Part shown: positions 24,875-26,877 of the stretch, piece by piece
Layout of the letters: each line of letters opens with the position of its first letter
Position numbering within the stretch: position 1 is the stretch's first letter
Source: Acidobacteriota bacterium
Lineage (GTDB): Bacteria > Acidobacteriota > Terriglobia > Terriglobales > Acidobacteriaceae
DNA length: 26,877 bases
Direction: 5' to 3'
NCBI GenBank assembly: GCA_021780095.1
Contig: JAJXZK010000134.1
Location: 1-26,877, forward strand
Made by a program: the position numbers and the translations under genes
Notes under the pieces: generated by a model
Told to the model about the DNA's origin: nothing
Seen by the model: only the letters and a program-made list of their open reading frames with translations
Databases searched by the model: none

Positions 24875-25273
24875 TCACGCTACCGGACGATGCTTGGCTC
24901 CATTTTGTTTCGCCGCTTTCTCCTTGCGCGGTGCAACGCGCTTTTTGTCCTCCTTCTGCCATTTGCGCGCCAGATCGTCCAGACAATCCAGTACGGGACC
25001 CAGTTCCTCGCCGCGTCCGGTCAGTCCGTAGGTCACTTGAGGAGGGATGGTCGGTAGGTATGTGCGGTATAGGATGCCTGCATCCTCCAACAAGCGAAGA
25101 CGCTCCGTAAGCATACGAGCTGAAATTCCTGACACGTGGCGTTTGATTCGTCCGTAACGAAGTGGGCCGTTCTGACGGAGGACCCAAAGAATGACGGTCG
25201 TCCACGGCCCCATGAGGAGACGAAGGAGTGCGTCCATCGGACAGTGTATCTGGGCTTCGGATTTTCGACTCAT
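24875..25273 (-). CDS. HxlR-family winged-helix regulator
   Basis: A 132-residue MarR-like dimeric regulator of the HxlR family. It has the family start '[20 protein letters not shown]' with a lone N-terminal cysteine (Cys11), the winged helix '[20 protein letters not shown]' and the wing '[20 protein letters not shown]'. In YodB, HypR and QorR the equivalent cysteine senses quinones, disulfide stress or aldehydes, so a redox-sensing role is reasonable. The C-terminal 25 residues are very basic. The gene is divergent from a WrbA-type quinone reductase and convergent with the SDR, so it likely controls wrbA and perhaps the AKR operon. Confidence 0.93.
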   Translation of the reverse strand: MSRKSEAQIHCPMDALLRLLMGPWTTVILWVLRQNGPLRYGRIKRHVSGISARMLTERLRLLEDAGILYRTYLPTIPPQVTYGLTGRGEELGPVLDCLDDLARKWQKEDKKRVAPRKEKAAKQNGAKHRPVA

Positions 25274-25281
25274 AACACCTT

Positions 25282-25316
25282 GGTTACTTAACAGTACCTA
25301 CTTCCCAAAATATACC
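25282..25316 (+). promoter_or_regulatory. Candidate wrbA promoter with overlapping HxlR operator
   Basis: TTAACA (25288-25293) and TATACC (25311-25316) are spaced by exactly 17 bp, a plausible sigma-70-type promoter about 100 bp before wrbA. An imperfect dyad GGTTACT-taac-AGTACC (25282-25298) overlaps the -35 hexamer and lies just outside the hxlR start, matching how HxlR-type repressors act on a divergent quinone reductase. Confidence 0.45.
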
Positions 25317-25415
25317 AAAGATGTTATCCATGGAACAGGATTTGTTTCGGCCCGAAGACGGAATCGGGTGATCGTCGGACAGCGCTCCACAAAAACCTGG
25401 AAAGGGAGAAATGCA

Positions 25416-26018
25416 ATGGCAAAGATACTGGTGCTCTACTACAGCACCTGGGGACATATAGAGACGATGGCGGAGGCGGAGGCCGAAGGCGCGCGCAGTG
25501 TCGTCGGCAGTACAGTCGCATTGAAGCGTGTGCCGGAGACGATGTCCGCCGAAACCGTTGCCGCAATCCATGGCAAGCTGGATCAAAAAGCACCTGAGGC
25601 CGATCCCGATGAGTTGGCAAACTATGATGCCATCCTGTTTGGCACTCCTACTCGTTTTGGCAATATGGCGGGACAGATGCGAAATTTTCTGGATCGCACC
25701 GGAAACCTTTGGCAGCAAGGCAAGCTGGTCGGAAAGGTTGGCAGCGTTTTTGTCAGCACCGCCACCCAGCATGGTGGCCAGGAAACGACAATCACATCCT
25801 TCCACACTACTTTGCTGCACCATGGGATGATCCTTGTAGGTGTTCCCTATTCGTGTCCGGAGCTAATGAACATGGAGGAGATCGCTGGCGGCAGCCCGTA
25901 TGGGGCGAGTACACTTGCCAAAGCAGATGGCAGCCGTCAGCCCAGTGCGAACGAGCTGGCGATTGCCCGCTTTCAGGGAAAGCATGTAGCAGAAATCGCT
26001 CAGCGTCTTTTCGGTTGA
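25416..26018 (+). CDS. wrbA: NAD(P)H:quinone oxidoreductase, WrbA type IV
   Basis: A flavodoxin-like FMN enzyme that reduces quinones by two electrons, avoiding semiquinone formation. The 200-residue protein has '[19 protein letters not shown]' (phosphate loop of the flavin site), '[20 protein letters not shown]', '[20 protein letters not shown]' and '[20 protein letters not shown]', all diagnostic for WrbA. The ATG at 25416 follows AAAGGGAGAA; a longer in-frame opening would run into hxlR and is not used. The divergent HxlR regulator suggests induction by quinones or electrophiles. Confidence 0.96.
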   Translation: MAKILVLYYSTWGHIETMAEAEAEGARSVVGSTVALKRVPETMSAETVAAIHGKLDQKAPEADPDELANYDAILFGTPTRFGNMAGQMRNFLDRTGNLWQQGKLVGKVGSVFVSTATQHGGQETTITSFHTTLLHHGMILVGVPYSCPELMNMEEIAGGSPYGASTLAKADGSRQPSANELAIARFQGKHVAEIAQRLFG

Positions 26019-26109
26019 AAGGCCATGCAAGAGAACCATGCAAGAGAACCTATGACGCGACTTCGTCGAATGAATTTTGAAGAAATTGCCTGAAAATGAG
26101 AAATTGAAG

Positions 26110-26547
26110 ATGTTCAAGAAAATTGCGGTGGCATTCGACGAGTCACCTGAGGCGGAGCGGGCCTTCCGTTCCGCCATGAACCTGGCGCAGCTTGCTTCTT
26201 CCGAAATCTATCTTGTCACCGTCATTGAGAACTTCCCCGCCTACATGAGCTATGTATATGCCGAAGCTCCTGGTGTCCCAGCACTGCTGAAAGAGCAGCG
26301 GCGCGCGTTCTATATCGATCTACATAACAAGGCGAAAACGGAAGCCGAACACGCTGGAGTACCCCTACGTACCGCACTCGTGGAAGGTGATGAGGTAGAA
26401 GCATTGTTGAAAGTACTGGACCGAATACAACCGAACCTTTTGGTCGTTGGACTCCGACAAGGGCAGGGCATGATGGGCAGGATTCTGGGCGGAACGGCCC
26501 ATCGGATAGCGTTGCATGCCCAATGCGACATTCTTGGCATACGTTGA
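26110..26547 (+). CDS. Universal stress protein (UspA family)
   Basis: A 145-residue single-domain UspA-fold protein beginning 'FKKIAVAFDESPEAERAFRS'. It ends with the nucleotide-loop region 'LLVVGLRQGQGMMGRILGGT' and 'CDILGIR'. In ATP-binding members the loop is G-x2-G-x9-G-S/T; here the second glycine is Gln, so ATP binding is doubtful. The ATG at 26110 is preferred over a TTG at 26077. It lies 91 bp after wrbA on the same strand and may share its transcript. The role is general stress protection; the specific partner is unknown. Confidence 0.9.
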   Translation: MFKKIAVAFDESPEAERAFRSAMNLAQLASSEIYLVTVIENFPAYMSYVYAEAPGVPALLKEQRRAFYIDLHNKAKTEAEHAGVPLRTALVEGDEVEALLKVLDRIQPNLLVVGLRQGQGMMGRILGGTAHRIALHAQCDILGIR

Positions 26548-26575
26548 TCGATTTGCCTCGGCTTCCGAGAGAATG

Positions 26576-26610
26576 AAATTTCCTTCTGATCTGTACGGGA
26601 AAAGGAATTT
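26576..26610 (+). terminator. Possible stem-loop after the universal stress gene
   Basis: AAATTTCCTT (26576-26585) can pair with AAGGAATTT (26602-26610), with one bulged base and a 16-nt loop, 29 bp after the stop codon. The stem is AT-rich and no T run follows, so termination is uncertain. Confidence 0.3.
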
Positions 26611-26703
26611 GATCTCAAGGAACCAATTCACAAGTTTCTATCAACCTTCAGTCGTCAATCACGCTCCGATTCGGAGGAGTAACAATTCGATTTGGAGTTG
26701 CTC

Positions 26704-26877
26704 ATGCATCCAGCACCATATCCAACGCTGTTCATTCCGCATGGCGGCGGCCCATGCTTCTTCATGGACTGGGACCCACCCGATACTTGGAAGCGTATGG
26801 AGAATTGGCTTCGATCGCTGCCTGGCACCCTTGGGACGAAGCCCGACGCAATCGTCATCATCTCCGGGCATTGGGAG
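26704..26877 (+). CDS. DODA-type extradiol aromatic ring-opening dioxygenase, 3' end beyond window
   Basis: The frame opens at ATG 26704 after TTGGAG (spacing about 7) and stays open for 58 codons to the window edge. The translation has 'YPTLFIPHGGGPCFFMDWD' and 'KPDAIVIISGHWE', the N-terminal signature of LigB/DODA-type dioxygenases such as YgiD. The histidines in 'PHGGG' and 'SGHWE' are metal ligands in that family. Such enzymes open catechol-type rings or have broad DOPA-like substrates. Its place after WrbA and the stress protein fits an aromatic/quinone response group. Only the first fifth is visible. Confidence 0.9.
   Translation, partial: MHPAPYPTLFIPHGGGPCFFMDWDPPDTWKRMENWLRSLPGTLGTKPDAIVIISGHWE

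Overview
The window most resembles a chromosome of the phylum Acidobacteriota, probably class Terriglobia. The evidence is a very large Oar-like TonB-dependent receptor with an N-terminal carboxypeptidase-regulatory-like domain, a Crp-type regulator with the VGTTRSR recognition helix common in that phylum, and GC-rich coding sequence with short intergenic gaps. This assignment is inference; no rRNA gene is present to confirm it.

Left third (1-10508): a nickel and [NiFe]-hydrogenase maturation island. A minus-strand operon reads DUF1641 protein, hypA, hypB, then a GAF-domain protein that overlaps hypB and runs off the left edge. Upstream lies a NiCoT nickel/cobalt permease (minus). Divergent from it is the giant TonB-dependent receptor (plus), whose stop codon overlaps that of a convergent nikR. 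Divergent from nikR is hypF. Together they suggest nickel import across both membranes, nickel sensing, Ni insertion (HypA/HypB) and cyanide-ligand synthesis (HypF). The hydrogenase structural genes are not in the window.

Middle (10509-12690): a decaying accessory patch. It holds a frameshifted antitoxin and a VapC-like PIN toxin broken by several mutations, an intact Crp/Fnr-type regulator, and an orphan winged-helix domain of the kind found at the C-terminus of Fic proteins.

Transport region (12691-22377): two MFS drug-efflux systems. The minus-strand group contains a DHA2 14-TM transporter, a frameshifted membrane-anchored rhodanese, an MFS_3 exporter, a frameshifted dienelactone hydrolase and a TetR repressor. 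Divergent from tetR is a plus-strand tolC-emrA-emrB tripartite pump operon, in which emrA carries a one-base frameshift. Three such single frameshifts in otherwise well-conserved genes could be sequencing errors or genuine decay.

Right end (22378-26877): a short MITE-like element supplies the emrB stop codon. It is followed by a relic of an RND pump gene and a run of stacked inverted repeats ending in a perfect 32-bp palindrome. Then come an aldo/keto reductase-SDR operon, a convergent HxlR regulator divergent from a WrbA-type quinone reductase, a universal stress protein, and the start of a DODA-type extradiol dioxygenase. This reads as a quinone/electrophile/aromatic-compound response cluster.

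No tRNA, rRNA or CRISPR array was seen.
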